A stretch of DNA of 64,000 bases, taken from the NCBI GenBank assembly GCA_017390475.1, contig JAFPBO010000051.1, positions 248,001-312,000 of the forward strand. Reading direction: 5' to 3'. A program made the translations under genes and the position numbers. Each line of letters starts with the position of its first letter. Position 1 is the first letter of the stretch. Of this stretch, positions 45,416 to 53,667 are shown piece by piece. The notes under the pieces are model-generated. The model did not search any database. It was not told the DNA's origin and worked only from the letters and a program-made list of their open reading frames with translations. This DNA is from Loktanella sp. (lineage in GTDB: Bacteria > Pseudomonadota > Alphaproteobacteria > Rhodobacterales > Rhodobacteraceae).

Positions 45416-46240
45416 TTAACCCTGCCAATGGCCCAAAATACCACGGTTTCGCCCGTCCAGGTCGTTGATCACAGCCAAATCGGTGAAACCTGCAGCACTG
45501 AACATGGCGCTGACCGCTCTTGCCTGTGTCGGCCCGATCTCGACCATCAGACGCCCGCCTTTGGCCAGATGCGCGGGCGCGCCCGCCGCGATGATCCGGT
45601 AACAGGACAGGCCGTCGCCGTGATCGGTCAGGGCGCCGGCTGGTTCATGCAGGCGCACTTCGGGCTGCAGGCCGGACATTTCATCCGCCGCGATATAGGG
45701 TGGGTTGGAGATGATCAGATCAAATTGCCCGGTGACTTTGCTGAACCAATCCGACAGGCGCAGGTCCGCGCGCTGATCCAGCCCCAAAGCCGCGCTGTTC
45801 CGCGCCGCCACGGCAAGCGCGGCCTCTGAGATATCCACACCCAGCCCCCGCGCCTGCGGTTGTTCTGCCAGCAATGACAATAGGATACAGCCGGACCCGG
45901 TCCCAAGGTCCAGCACCTGCGCAAAAGGCTGTTCAAGTGCTGCGATCACGATGGATTCGGTATCGGGGCGCGGGTCCAGCACATCGGCGGTCACGACAAA
46001 GCGGTGGTTGTAGAAATCCCGGTAGCCCAGCAGATGAGACAGCGGCACGCGCGCCGCCCTTTGCGCGACCATATCGGCAAAGCGCACCGCATCACCGGCC
46101 ACATGCGCCCAGATCAGCCGGGATTCGTGACCGGGGTCGGTGACCCCAGCTGCCGCCAGCCGCGCGCGGGCCTGATCCATAGCCGCGACATCTGCGGCGT
46201 TCAGATCCCAATAGCGCCCGCCCGCGAAAAACCCGCTCAC
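45416..46240 (-). CDS. prmC: Release-factor glutamine methyltransferase PrmC
   Basis: 274 residues; methylates the GGQ glutamine of release factors. N-terminal helical domain, then SAM-binding [32 protein letters not shown] and the catalytic [17 protein letters not shown] overlaps the prfA stop (ATGA at 46237-46240), which matches its substrate gene upstream. Confidence 0.96.
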   Translation of the reverse strand: MSGFFAGGRYWDLNAADVAAMDQARARLAAAGVTDPGHESRLIWAHVAGDAVRFADMVAQRAARVPLSHLLGYRDFYNHRFVVTADVLDPRPDTESIVIAALEQPFAQVLDLGTGSGCILLSLLAEQPQARGLGVDISEAALAVAARNSAALGLDQRADLRLSDWFSKVTGQFDLIISNPPYIAADEMSGLQPEVRLHEPAGALTDHGDGLSCYRIIAAGAPAHLAKGGRLMVEIGPTQARAVSAMFSAAGFTDLAVINDLDGRNRGILGHWQG

Positions 46241-47292
46241 GCGCCCATCTCGGCCAGCAGGGTCGCCTGCGCCTCTGATTGCAGGGCGTCAATGATCGCA
46301 TCCAGATCGCCTGCCATCACCTGCCCCAGCGAATAGAGCGTCAGATTGATCCGGTGATCTGTCAGCCGCCCTTGCGGGAAATTATAGGTGCGAATCCGTT
46401 CCGACCGGTCGCCCGACCCGACCTGCGCCTTGCGATCAGCCGATCTTTCGCCGTCGATCCTCTGGCGTTCCAGATCGAACAGCCGGGTTTTCAGCACCTG
46501 CATCGCGATTTCACGGTTGCGGTGTTGCGATTTCTCGGCGCTGACCACGATCAACCCGGTGGGAATATGCAGGATACGCACCGCCGAATCGGTGGTGTTC
46601 ACGTGTTGCCCACCCGACCCGCTGGCGCGCATCGTATCAATGCGCAGGTCATTGGGATTGATCTGGATATCGACATCCTGCGCCTCTGGCAGCACCGCGA
46701 CGGTGGCGGCAGAGGTATGGATGCGCCCGCCGCTTTCGGTTTCCGGCACGCGCTGGACACGGTGGACACCGCTTTCATATTTCAGCCGGGCAAAGACGCC
46801 TTCGCCTGCGACCCGCGCGACCACCTCTTTGATGCCACCCAGTTCGGTCAGGCTTTGTTCAAGGATTTCAAACCGCCAGCCCTGATTTTCGGCATAGCGT
46901 TGATACATCCGCAACAGATCAGCCGCGAAAAGCGATGCCTCATCCCCGCCGGTGCCGGGCCGTATTTCCAGCAAGGCAGGCCGTGCATCGGCGGCATCTT
47001 TGGGCAGCAGTGCGAGTTGCACGGCATGTTCGCTGTCTGCCAGCGCTGCCTTCAGTTCCGGCAATTCATCCTCGGCCAGCGCGCGCATTTCGGGGTCTTT
47101 CAGCAGCGCCTGCGTATCGGCGATCTGCGCCAGCAGGTCTTTATAGGCCTGCACGGTTTCCACCACCGGGCGCAATTCGGCATATTCGCGGCCCAAAGCG
47201 GCGATATCGCCTGAATTGGCACCATCGGACATCTTCGCCTCCAGAAACTGGAAACGGTCGATGATCTGTTCGATTTTATCAGCAGCTATCAT
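46237..47292 (-). CDS. prfA: Peptide chain release factor 1
   Basis: 351 residues; reads UAA and UAG and triggers peptidyl-tRNA hydrolysis. N-terminus [31 protein letters not shown], the tripeptide-anticodon region around [16 protein letters not shown], and the GGQ motif in [19 protein letters not shown]. Coupled to prmC. Confidence 0.97.
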   Translation of the reverse strand: MIAADKIEQIIDRFQFLEAKMSDGANSGDIAALGREYAELRPVVETVQAYKDLLAQIADTQALLKDPEMRALAEDELPELKAALADSEHAVQLALLPKDAADARPALLEIRPGTGGDEASLFAADLLRMYQRYAENQGWRFEILEQSLTELGGIKEVVARVAGEGVFARLKYESGVHRVQRVPETESGGRIHTSAATVAVLPEAQDVDIQINPNDLRIDTMRASGSGGQHVNTTDSAVRILHIPTGLIVVSAEKSQHRNREIAMQVLKTRLFDLERQRIDGERSADRKAQVGSGDRSERIRTYNFPQGRLTDHRINLTLYSLGQVMAGDLDAIIDALQSEAQATLLAEMGA

Positions 47293-47310
47293 GCAGGACC
47301 GATTGGCCGA

Positions 47311-47748
47311 TCAGGGCGCAGTGGTCAAGGGGCCAAGCTGGTCGAGCCATGCAGTCACCCGCGCCCGGTTGACCCCCATGTCGGACTGGCCAAAGCGCAA
47401 ACGCCCATGCACCACCAGCAGATCGCCCTGCACGGCGGCGGTGGTGTGATCAGGAAACCCCCAGATCAGCGACCTTGTCTGATAGGTGATCATGCCATCA
47501 TTGACAGATCCGGCGATCCGCCTGGTGCGCGGCGTGGCAGAAGCGATGCGGTCCAGCGCGGCCAGCACCTCTGCCCCATCAGCATTGATCTGGCGGGCGG
47601 CGCGGAACCCGCCCGGTGCGATCAGATCGCCCGGTTCATTCACCGTTGCGGTCTGGTGCCAGCGCTCGACATCGGTCGGGGCCAGCCGCACATAGGCCAT
47701 CAACCCCAGCGCCAAAAGCGCGATCACGGCCAGAATATTCATCATCAT
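47311..47748 (-). CDS. DUF1499 family protein
   Basis: 145 residues with an N-terminal hydrophobic anchor (NILAVIALLALGLMAYVRL), then a single soluble domain, NADGAEVLAALDRIASATPRTRRIAG through RFGQSDMGVNRARVTAWLDQL, typical of DUF1499. Three Met codons stand at the start; ATG 47748 overlaps the ureohydrolase stop. Function unknown; probably faces the periplasm. Confidence 0.82.
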   Translation of the reverse strand: MMMNILAVIALLALGLMAYVRLAPTDVERWHQTATVNEPGDLIAPGGFRAARQINADGAEVLAALDRIASATPRTRRIAGSVNDGMITYQTRSLIWGFPDHTTAAVQGDLLVVHGRLRFGQSDMGVNRARVTAWLDQLGPLTTAP

Positions 47749-48689
47749 CGGTAAGGCACCCCCGGCAGGATCGACAGCATTTCAAACATCAGATTCGCCC
47801 CGGTCAGCGCGGTATTGCCGGATGGGTCATAGGGCGGCGACACCTCCACCAGATCGCAGCCGACGATATTCAGCCCGCGCAGCCCCCGGATCAGCTCCAT
47901 CGCCTGCGGCGTAGTCAGCCCGCCGATTTCCGGCGTGCCGGTGCCGGGCGCATAAGCAGGGTCAAGGCTGTCGATATCATAGGTGATGTAACAGGGCTGA
48001 TCACCGATCTGCGCCTTGATCTCTGCCGCCAAAGGCGACAGCGATTTATGCCACAGATCAGGGGCCAGATATTGATTGAACCCCCATCCGGCGGCTTCGG
48101 TGAAATCATCCGCCGTATAGCCGGTGCCGCGCAGCCCAATCTGGAATACTTTATCGGCGGTGATGATCCCTTCTTCATAGGCGCGGCGGAAGACGGTGCC
48201 ATGGGTTTCGCGTTCGCCGAACATCTCGTCATTCACATCGGCATGGGCATCGACATGGACCAGCGCCACCGGCCCGTGCTTGCCCGCCACTGCGCGCAAC
48301 ACCGGCAAGGTCAGCGTATGATCACCGCCAAGCGTCATCGGAATAAAGTCATGCTTGAGGTGTGCGGCATAAGTCTCTGTAATAATGCGGATCGTATCGG
48401 ACAGGCTGAACGTATTGACCGGCACATCGCCGAGATCGGCACATTGCAATGCGTCAAAGGGCGCGGCCCCGGTCTGGATGTTATAAGGCCGGATCATCGC
48501 TGATTGTTCGCGCAATTGCTTTGGTCCCATCCTTGTGCCGGACCGCCATGACGTGCCGATATCCATCGGAATGCCGATAAAGCCCACATCAAGCCCCGCA
48601 GCGCTGTCCACCTGCGGCAGGCGCATAAAGCTTTGTGGCCCCGAAAACCGGGCCAGGTCATTGCCGCTGATCGGTTGATTTGGCATCAT
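47745..48689 (-). CDS. Arginase-family ureohydrolase, guanidinobutyrase-like
   Basis: 314 residues with the binuclear Mn site: LGGDHTLTLP, HVDAHADVND, TYDIDSLDPAYAPGTGTPE. It differs from its upstream neighbour in the N-terminus (QPISGNDLARFSGPQSFMRLP) and the SGTRMGPKQLREQS loop, closer to guanidinobutyrases or guanidinopropionases than to agmatinase. The substrate is inferred only. Start overlaps the preceding paralogue's stop (ATGA), so two ureohydrolases are co-expressed. Confidence 0.83.
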   Translation of the reverse strand: MMPNQPISGNDLARFSGPQSFMRLPQVDSAAGLDVGFIGIPMDIGTSWRSGTRMGPKQLREQSAMIRPYNIQTGAAPFDALQCADLGDVPVNTFSLSDTIRIITETYAAHLKHDFIPMTLGGDHTLTLPVLRAVAGKHGPVALVHVDAHADVNDEMFGERETHGTVFRRAYEEGIITADKVFQIGLRGTGYTADDFTEAAGWGFNQYLAPDLWHKSLSPLAAEIKAQIGDQPCYITYDIDSLDPAYAPGTGTPEIGGLTTPQAMELIRGLRGLNIVGCDLVEVSPPYDPSGNTALTGANLMFEMLSILPGVPYR

Positions 48690-49654
48690 TTATTCCTTTT
48701 GTTCCAAAGCGCTAAACAGCATAATTCCATCGCCACATGCGCGCCTGCAATCGCCGTGGCCCCTGTGGTGTCATAGGGCGGCGAGACTTCGACAATGTCG
48801 CCGCCAACCATATTGATCCCCGCCAGATCGCGCAGCATCGCCGCCGCCTGCCAGCTTGCCAAGCCGCCCCAGACCGGGGTGCCTGTGCCGGGCGCAAAGG
48901 CCGGGTCCAGCGCGTCGATATCGAAGGTCACATAGGTCGGATGATCGCCGACAATTTTGCGCACCTCTGCCACCACATCCGACGCGCCGCGTTCATGACA
49001 GGCGCGCGCATCGACATAGCGCATCCCCAGATAATCATCGCATTCGGTGCGGATACCGATCTGGACGGATCGGGACGGATCAACCAACCCCAGCTTCACC
49101 GCCTTATACATGAAGGTGCCGTGATCGATCCGGCTCATATCATCATCGGCCCATAGGTCCGAATGCGCATCAAACTGAATCACCGACAGCGGGCCATATT
49201 TTTCGGCATAGGCCCGCAAGATCGGCAGCGTAATAAAGTGATCCCCGCCCAGCGTGACCGTCCCCGGCCCCACCGCGAGAATGCCCGCAATATGCGCCTC
49301 CACCAGATCCGGCACACCCGCCACATTGGCGTAATCAAAGGCCATATCGCCATAATCGACAATCGAGAACTCGGACAAAGGATCAAACCCGTCCCAGCCG
49401 TAAGGCGGATCATAGGGCTGCAGACAAGACGCCTCGCGGATCGCGCGCGGCCCGAACCGCGTACCGGGACGGTGCGTCACCGCCTGATCAAAGGGCACGC
49501 CGGTCACCACCAGATCAACGCCCGTCAGATCCTTCGTATAGGTCCTGCGTAGGAACGACGTCGCGCCGCCAAAGGCATTCTCAAACGCCAGCCCGCGCCG
49601 GTCCTTGCGGGTAAAGGCCAGATCAACCTGCCCTTTTGCATCCTCTAACGCCAT
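48686..49654 (-). CDS. speB: Agmatinase-like ureohydrolase
   Basis: 322 residues. Metal-binding motifs LGGDHFITLP, QFDAHSDLWADD, TFDIDALDPAFAPGTGTPV; the first-shell set is complete. Sequence style (RRTYTKDLTGVDLVVTGVPFDQAVTHRPGTRFGP) matches SpeB agmatinase, which makes putrescine and urea from agmatine. The ATG is preceded by GGAAG, next to the tail of a dispersed element. First of the ureohydrolase pair and followed by DUF1499. Confidence 0.87.
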   Translation of the reverse strand: MALEDAKGQVDLAFTRKDRRGLAFENAFGGATSFLRRTYTKDLTGVDLVVTGVPFDQAVTHRPGTRFGPRAIREASCLQPYDPPYGWDGFDPLSEFSIVDYGDMAFDYANVAGVPDLVEAHIAGILAVGPGTVTLGGDHFITLPILRAYAEKYGPLSVIQFDAHSDLWADDDMSRIDHGTFMYKAVKLGLVDPSRSVQIGIRTECDDYLGMRYVDARACHERGASDVVAEVRKIVGDHPTYVTFDIDALDPAFAPGTGTPVWGGLASWQAAAMLRDLAGINMVGGDIVEVSPPYDTTGATAIAGAHVAMELCCLALWNKRNK

Positions 49655-49662
49655 CTTCCTAC

Positions 49663-49695
49663 CTTCTTTTTTCCAAAAATACTCCCGCCGGAGGC
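49663..49695 (-). repeat. Dispersed element copy, AAAAAAGAAG-tail variant
   Basis: CTTCTTTTTTCCAAAAATAC, then TCCCGCCGGAGGC; an exact 33-bp reverse complement of the copy at 13335-13367. Its tail points into the speB start region and its core lies next to the M20 hydrolase stop. Confidence 0.8.
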
Positions 49696-49705
49696 TTGAA
49701 AGTTT

Positions 49706-50863
49706 TTATGCCACCGGCAAAGCACGCTCGACAATGCGGGCAAAGAATGACGCGCCGACCGGTGCCCCGGCATCGTCGAAATCATAGGCCGGATGATGCA
49801 AGCCAGCCGTATCGCCATTTCCGACGAACAGATAGGCCCCCGGACGTTCGTTCAGCATATAGGCGAAATCCTCTGCCCCCATCTCTGGCTTTGCATCATC
49901 AACAACATTTCCCGACACTTCACGTGCCACCTCGGCGGCGAAACGCGCCTTTTCGGCATCATTGATCGTCGCAGGATAGCCGATTTCATAATCCAGTTCT
50001 GCCGTGACCCCATAGGATGCCGCCTGCCCCGCGACAATCTCGGCCAGACGTTTTTGCACCATCGCCTGTACGTCAGGGTTAAAGGTACGCACCGTGCCAT
50101 TGATATAGCCGGTATCGGGAATCACATTATCCGCCGATCCGGTATGGATCTGCGTCACAGAGACGACCAGTTCATCCAGCGTGTAATGATTGCGGCTGAC
50201 AATGGTCTGGATCGCGCTGGCGATACCGACCACGGCGACAACGGGGTCAATCGTTTCATGCGGCATCGCGCCATGACCGCCGCGGCCTTTGACATGGATG
50301 TGAAATGTATCCACCGCCGCCATGATCGGGCCGGGCGTGGTGTAAAAAGCGCCGACCGGCGTTCCGGGGGCGTTATGCAGGGCATAGACCTCTGCAATGT
50401 CGAACCGGTCCAGAATGCCTTCCTGCACCATCACTTCGGCACCGCCGCCGCCTTCTTCGGCAGGTTGAAAGATCAGTGCTGCGCGGCCCGCGAAATTGCG
50501 GGTCTCGGCTAGATATTTCGCGGCCCCCAGCAGCATCGTGGTATGGCCGTCATGACCGCAGGCATGCATCGCGCCCTTGACGGTCGAGGCATAATCCAGC
50601 CCCGTCACCTCATCCATCGGCAGCGCATCCATATCGGCGCGCAGGCCGATGGTGCGGCCTGCACCCTGCCCGTTGATGATCGCGACGACGCCGCTGGTGG
50701 CAATCCCTTCGTGGATTTCATCCACACCGAAGGCGCGCAACTGTTCCACCACAAAAGCCGCCGTCTGATGGCAATCGAATCGCAATTCTGGATTGGCATG
50801 CAGATGCCTGCGCCAGCTGGTCATTTCTTCGGCATAATCGGCGATACGGTTGATAATGGGCAT
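49706..50863 (-). CDS. M20 family amidohydrolase (hippurate hydrolase/aminoacylase-like)
   Basis: 385-residue cytosolic metallopeptidase-fold amidohydrolase. Motifs: RRHLHANPELRFD, LRADMDALPM, MHACGHDGHTTMLLGAAKYL, FQPAEEGGGGAEVM and ALHNAPGTPVG; the dimerisation lid domain spans about 180-290. The DGH and EE residues for two metals are intact. It may release an amino acid from an N-acyl or carbamoyl derivative; substrate unknown. Start at ATG 50863 (MPIINRIADYAEEM); it lies 51 bp upstream of speB's promoter-distal side and is divergent from mazG. Confidence 0.88.
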   Translation of the reverse strand: MPIINRIADYAEEMTSWRRHLHANPELRFDCHQTAAFVVEQLRAFGVDEIHEGIATSGVVAIINGQGAGRTIGLRADMDALPMDEVTGLDYASTVKGAMHACGHDGHTTMLLGAAKYLAETRNFAGRAALIFQPAEEGGGGAEVMVQEGILDRFDIAEVYALHNAPGTPVGAFYTTPGPIMAAVDTFHIHVKGRGGHGAMPHETIDPVVAVVGIASAIQTIVSRNHYTLDELVVSVTQIHTGSADNVIPDTGYINGTVRTFNPDVQAMVQKRLAEIVAGQAASYGVTAELDYEIGYPATINDAEKARFAAEVAREVSGNVVDDAKPEMGAEDFAYMLNERPGAYLFVGNGDTAGLHHPAYDFDDAGAPVGASFFARIVERALPVA

Positions 50864-50924
50864 GGCTGGCGCTTTCTCTTTCTTCGCAATAGGGTCAGTT
50901 GATCCCAAGTTGAAGGTGGCTGCA

Positions 50925-51755
50925 ATGGCTGACGATCCCCTGATCCACGACCCTGACGGCGGCATGCCACGCCTGCTGGAAATCATGCGCCGGTTGCGTG
51001 ACCCCGCAACCGGATGCCCCTGGGACATTGCCCAGGATTTCAGCTCCATCGCGCCCTATACGATCGAAGAAGCCTATGAAGTTGCCGATGCCATCGCCCG
51101 CGCCGACTGGCCCGAGCTTGAGGGCGAATTGGGCGATCTGCTGTTGCAGACGGTCTATCACACCCAGATCGGGACCGAGGCGGGGCATTTCACCTTTGAC
51201 TCTGTGGTGAAGAACATCGCTGACAAGATGGTCGCCCGGCATCCGCATGTATTCGGGGACGAGGACCGCGATAAATCCGCCGACCAACAGGTCGCGGATT
51301 GGGAAAAGATCAAGGCAGCCGAACGCGCGGGCAAGGCGCAGGACGGCGTGTTGGACGGTGTGGCGCTTGGCCTGCCCGCGCTGATGCGGGCGGTGAAATT
51401 GCAGAAACGCGCGGCGCGTGTCGGGTTCGACTGGCCCGATACATCCCATGTGCTGGACAAGATCATCGAAGAAGCGGGCGAATTGATTACTGCACGCGAC
51501 ACGCTGACCCATGCCGAGATCAAGGACGAGATGGGCGATCTGCTGTTCGTGCTCGCCAATCTGGCCCGGCATCTGGATGTCGATCCTGAAGAGGCCCTGC
51601 GCAGCACCAACGACAAATTCACCCGGCGTTTCAGAGGAATCGAGGCGGCCCTGGCCGCGCGCGGCAAAACCCCGGCGCAAAGCGATCTGGCCGAAATGGA
51701 TGCGCTTTGGGAGGCCGAGAAGGTGCTGGAAAAGGCGCGAAAATTCCCTGAGTAA
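50925..51755 (+). CDS. mazG: Nucleoside triphosphate pyrophosphohydrolase MazG
   Basis: 276 residues with two MazG folds: N-terminal half LLEIMRRLRDPATGCPWDIAQD, TIEEAYEVADAI, ELGDLLLQTVYHTQI, and C-terminal half KIIEEAGELITA, EMGDLLFVLANLARHL. ExxE-12-28-ExxD metal motifs are in place. It cleans up non-canonical NTPs or lowers (p)ppGpp-related pools; no mazEF is adjacent. ATG 50925 follows AAGGTGG. Confidence 0.94.
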   Translation: MADDPLIHDPDGGMPRLLEIMRRLRDPATGCPWDIAQDFSSIAPYTIEEAYEVADAIARADWPELEGELGDLLLQTVYHTQIGTEAGHFTFDSVVKNIADKMVARHPHVFGDEDRDKSADQQVADWEKIKAAERAGKAQDGVLDGVALGLPALMRAVKLQKRAARVGFDWPDTSHVLDKIIEEAGELITARDTLTHAEIKDEMGDLLFVLANLARHLDVDPEEALRSTNDKFTRRFRGIEAALAARGKTPAQSDLAEMDALWEAEKVLEKARKFPE

Positions 51756-51767
51756 AATATTCAGGTA

Positions 51768-51796
51768 TTGACCGAAGTAAAAGACTCAGGTTTACA
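51768..51796 (+). promoter_or_regulatory. Predicted sigma-70 promoter of the Fe(III)-binding protein gene
   Basis: TTGACC (51768-51773), 17-nt spacer, TTTACA (51791-51796), ending 28 nt before the ATG at 51825. Spacing is ideal. No clear Fur or Irr motif is visible in the same 70 bp. Confidence 0.5.
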
Positions 51797-51824
51797 GGCG
51801 CCAGTTCAACCAAGGAGCCTTCCC

Positions 51825-52829
51825 ATGAACCTGCGTAATATTCTTCTGGCCAGTAGCTGTGCCGCCATCGCTGGACCGGCCATCGCTGATGTCAATATTT
51901 ACACCACCCGCCAGCCTTTCCTGATCGAGCCGGTGATGGAGGCTTTCACCGCCGAAACCGGCATCGCGGTCAATCTGTCCTTTGTCGAGGACGGGATCGT
52001 CGAACGGCTGCGCGCCGAAGGTGACCGCTCGCCCGCTGATCTGGTGATGACGGTGGATATCGCCAATCTCAAACAGATCGTCGATGCCGGTGTCGTCCAG
52101 CCCGTCGAAAGCGAGGTGCTGAATGCCGCAATCCCTGCGGAACTGCGGTCGGACGAAAACCTGTGGTTCGCGCTGACCAGCCGTGCCCGGGTGATCTATG
52201 CCTCGAACGAGCGTGTCGCCGATGGTGAAGTCACCACCTATGAAGATCTGACCGATGAAAAATGGGCAGGCCGGATCTGTTCGCGGTCGGGGCTGAACAA
52301 TTACAGCCTTGCCCTGCTATCCGCCGTGATCGCGCATAAAGGCGAAGATGGGGCACGCGAATGGGCTGCCGGCCTGCGCGAAAATCTGGCCCGCAAACCC
52401 GAAGGCAATGACCGTGCACAGGTGCGGGCGATCTGGGCCGGGGAATGCGACATTTCCTTGACCAATACCTATTACATGGGCGCGATGCTGGCTGATTCTG
52501 AACAGCAGGAATGGGCCAATTCCGTACGCATCATCTTTCCGACATTCGAGGATGGCGGCACGCATATCAACGTCTCGGGTATCGCGATGACCAATGCAGC
52601 CCCGAACCGTGAAGAAGCGCTGCAATTGATGGAATTCCTTGTCTCGCCCACAGCCCAGCAGATCTATGCTGAAGCCAATTACGAATATCCGGTGCTGGAA
52701 GGCGCGGAACTGTCGGAACTGGTGGCAAGCTGGGGTGAGTTTACCCCTGACACCGTCGATCTGAACGAGCTGGCCGGCCATCGCCCCGCCGCTGTGCGGA
52801 TCATGGAAGAAGTGAATTTCGACGGCTGA
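51825..52829 (+). CDS. Periplasmic Fe(III) ABC transporter binding protein (orphan)
   Basis: 334 residues with a signal peptide (MNLRNILLASSCAAIAGPAIA). The mature start DVNIYTTRQPFLIEPVMEAF and the pair LTNTYYMG carry the tandem Tyr typical of FbpA/FutA ferric-binding proteins. ATG follows AAGGAG. No permease or ATPase gene is nearby, so the partner must be encoded elsewhere. A strong stem-loop follows the stop. Confidence 0.9.
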   Translation: MNLRNILLASSCAAIAGPAIADVNIYTTRQPFLIEPVMEAFTAETGIAVNLSFVEDGIVERLRAEGDRSPADLVMTVDIANLKQIVDAGVVQPVESEVLNAAIPAELRSDENLWFALTSRARVIYASNERVADGEVTTYEDLTDEKWAGRICSRSGLNNYSLALLSAVIAHKGEDGAREWAAGLRENLARKPEGNDRAQVRAIWAGECDISLTNTYYMGAMLADSEQQEWANSVRIIFPTFEDGGTHINVSGIAMTNAAPNREEALQLMEFLVSPTAQQIYAEANYEYPVLEGAELSELVASWGEFTPDTVDLNELAGHRPAAVRIMEEVNFDG

Positions 52830-52843
52830 CGCCGCCGATCAAG

Positions 52844-52866
52844 GCGGGGGGCTGTCGGCCCCCCGC
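52844..52866 (+). terminator. Stem-loop after the Fe(III)-binding protein gene
   Basis: Perfect 9-bp arms GCGGGGGGC (52844-52852) and GCCCCCCGC (52858-52866) around loop TGTCG, 14 nt after the stop. There is no T-run, but the stem is very stable. Confidence 0.6.
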
Positions 52867-52874
52867 ACCCCCCC

Positions 52875-52899
52875 GAGGATACTTATACTCTGAAGATGG
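52875..52899 (+). repeat. Diverged dispersed element copy
   Basis: GAGGATACTTATACTCTGAA then GATGG; it matches the second half of the copy at 61370-61402 but has lost the GCCTCCGGCGG block. Confidence 0.5.
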
Positions 52900-52950
52900 G
52901 GTTGGTATTCTTCTGTAGCCTGATGCAATCTGGCGCTACGGGAGGATCAT

Positions 52951-53667
52951 ATGGATATTTCAACAGCAGTGGCGGTGATCACCGGCGGCGCATCCGGTCT
53001 GGGTGCAGCGACGGCGCGGGCGTTTTTGGCGGCAGGCGCGCGGGTGATGATATTTGATCGTGACGCGCAGGGTGCTGATTTCGCGCAGCAGATCGGCGCG
53101 CAATTTGCGCAGGTCGATGTCACCGATGAAGCCAGCGTTGCCGCCGGTCTGGCGCAGGTCGAGGGCCTGAATGTCGTGATGAATTGCGCCGGTATCGTCA
53201 TCAGCGAAAAAACCCTTGGCCGCGACGGGCCGCACCAGCAAAGCAGCTTTGCCCGCACTGTCGATATCAACCTGTGCGGCACGTTCAATGTGGCACGGCT
53301 GGCCGCGGCGCGGATGGCACAGGGCGGTGTGATCATCAACACAGCCTCGGTCGCGGCGTTTGAAGGGCAAAAAGGGCAAGCGGCCTATGCCGCCTCCAAG
53401 GCCGGGATCGCCGGGCTGTCGCTGCCGATGGCGCGCGATCTGGGGCGCGCGGGGATCCGGGTGATGGCGATTGCGCCGGGGATTTTCCGCACGCCGATGC
53501 TGGAATCGCTGGGTGACGAGGTGATGGCGGGATTGGCCAAGGATGTGATCTATCCCGCCCGGCTGGGCGATCCGGCAGAATTTGCCGCCCTCGCGCGGTT
53601 TATCGTGGAATGCGATTATCTCAATGGCACCACGATCCGGCTGGATGGTGGCTTGCGGATGCCGTGA
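52951..53667 (+). CDS. Short-chain dehydrogenase, 3-hydroxyacyl-CoA dehydrogenase type 2-like
   Basis: 238 residues with a complete SDR site: TGGASGLG (residues 11-18), NCAG (78-81), Ser133, Tyr146, Lys150. The combination ASSFARTVDINLCGTFNV-like helix and PGIFRTPMLESL is typical of HSD17B10-type 3-hydroxyacyl-CoA dehydrogenases. The ATG follows GGGAGGATCAT. Its stop almost touches the convergent uup-like gene (1 bp apart). Confidence 0.87.
   Translation: MDISTAVAVITGGASGLGAATARAFLAAGARVMIFDRDAQGADFAQQIGAQFAQVDVTDEASVAAGLAQVEGLNVVMNCAGIVISEKTLGRDGPHQQSSFARTVDINLCGTFNVARLAAARMAQGGVIINTASVAAFEGQKGQAAYAASKAGIAGLSLPMARDLGRAGIRVMAIAPGIFRTPMLESLGDEVMAGLAKDVIYPARLGDPAEFAALARFIVECDYLNGTTIRLDGGLRMP

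Noticed and set aside
46279-47214. 311-codon plus-strand frame opposite prfA
   Set aside because: Shadow of prfA; no start signal and no conserved motif.
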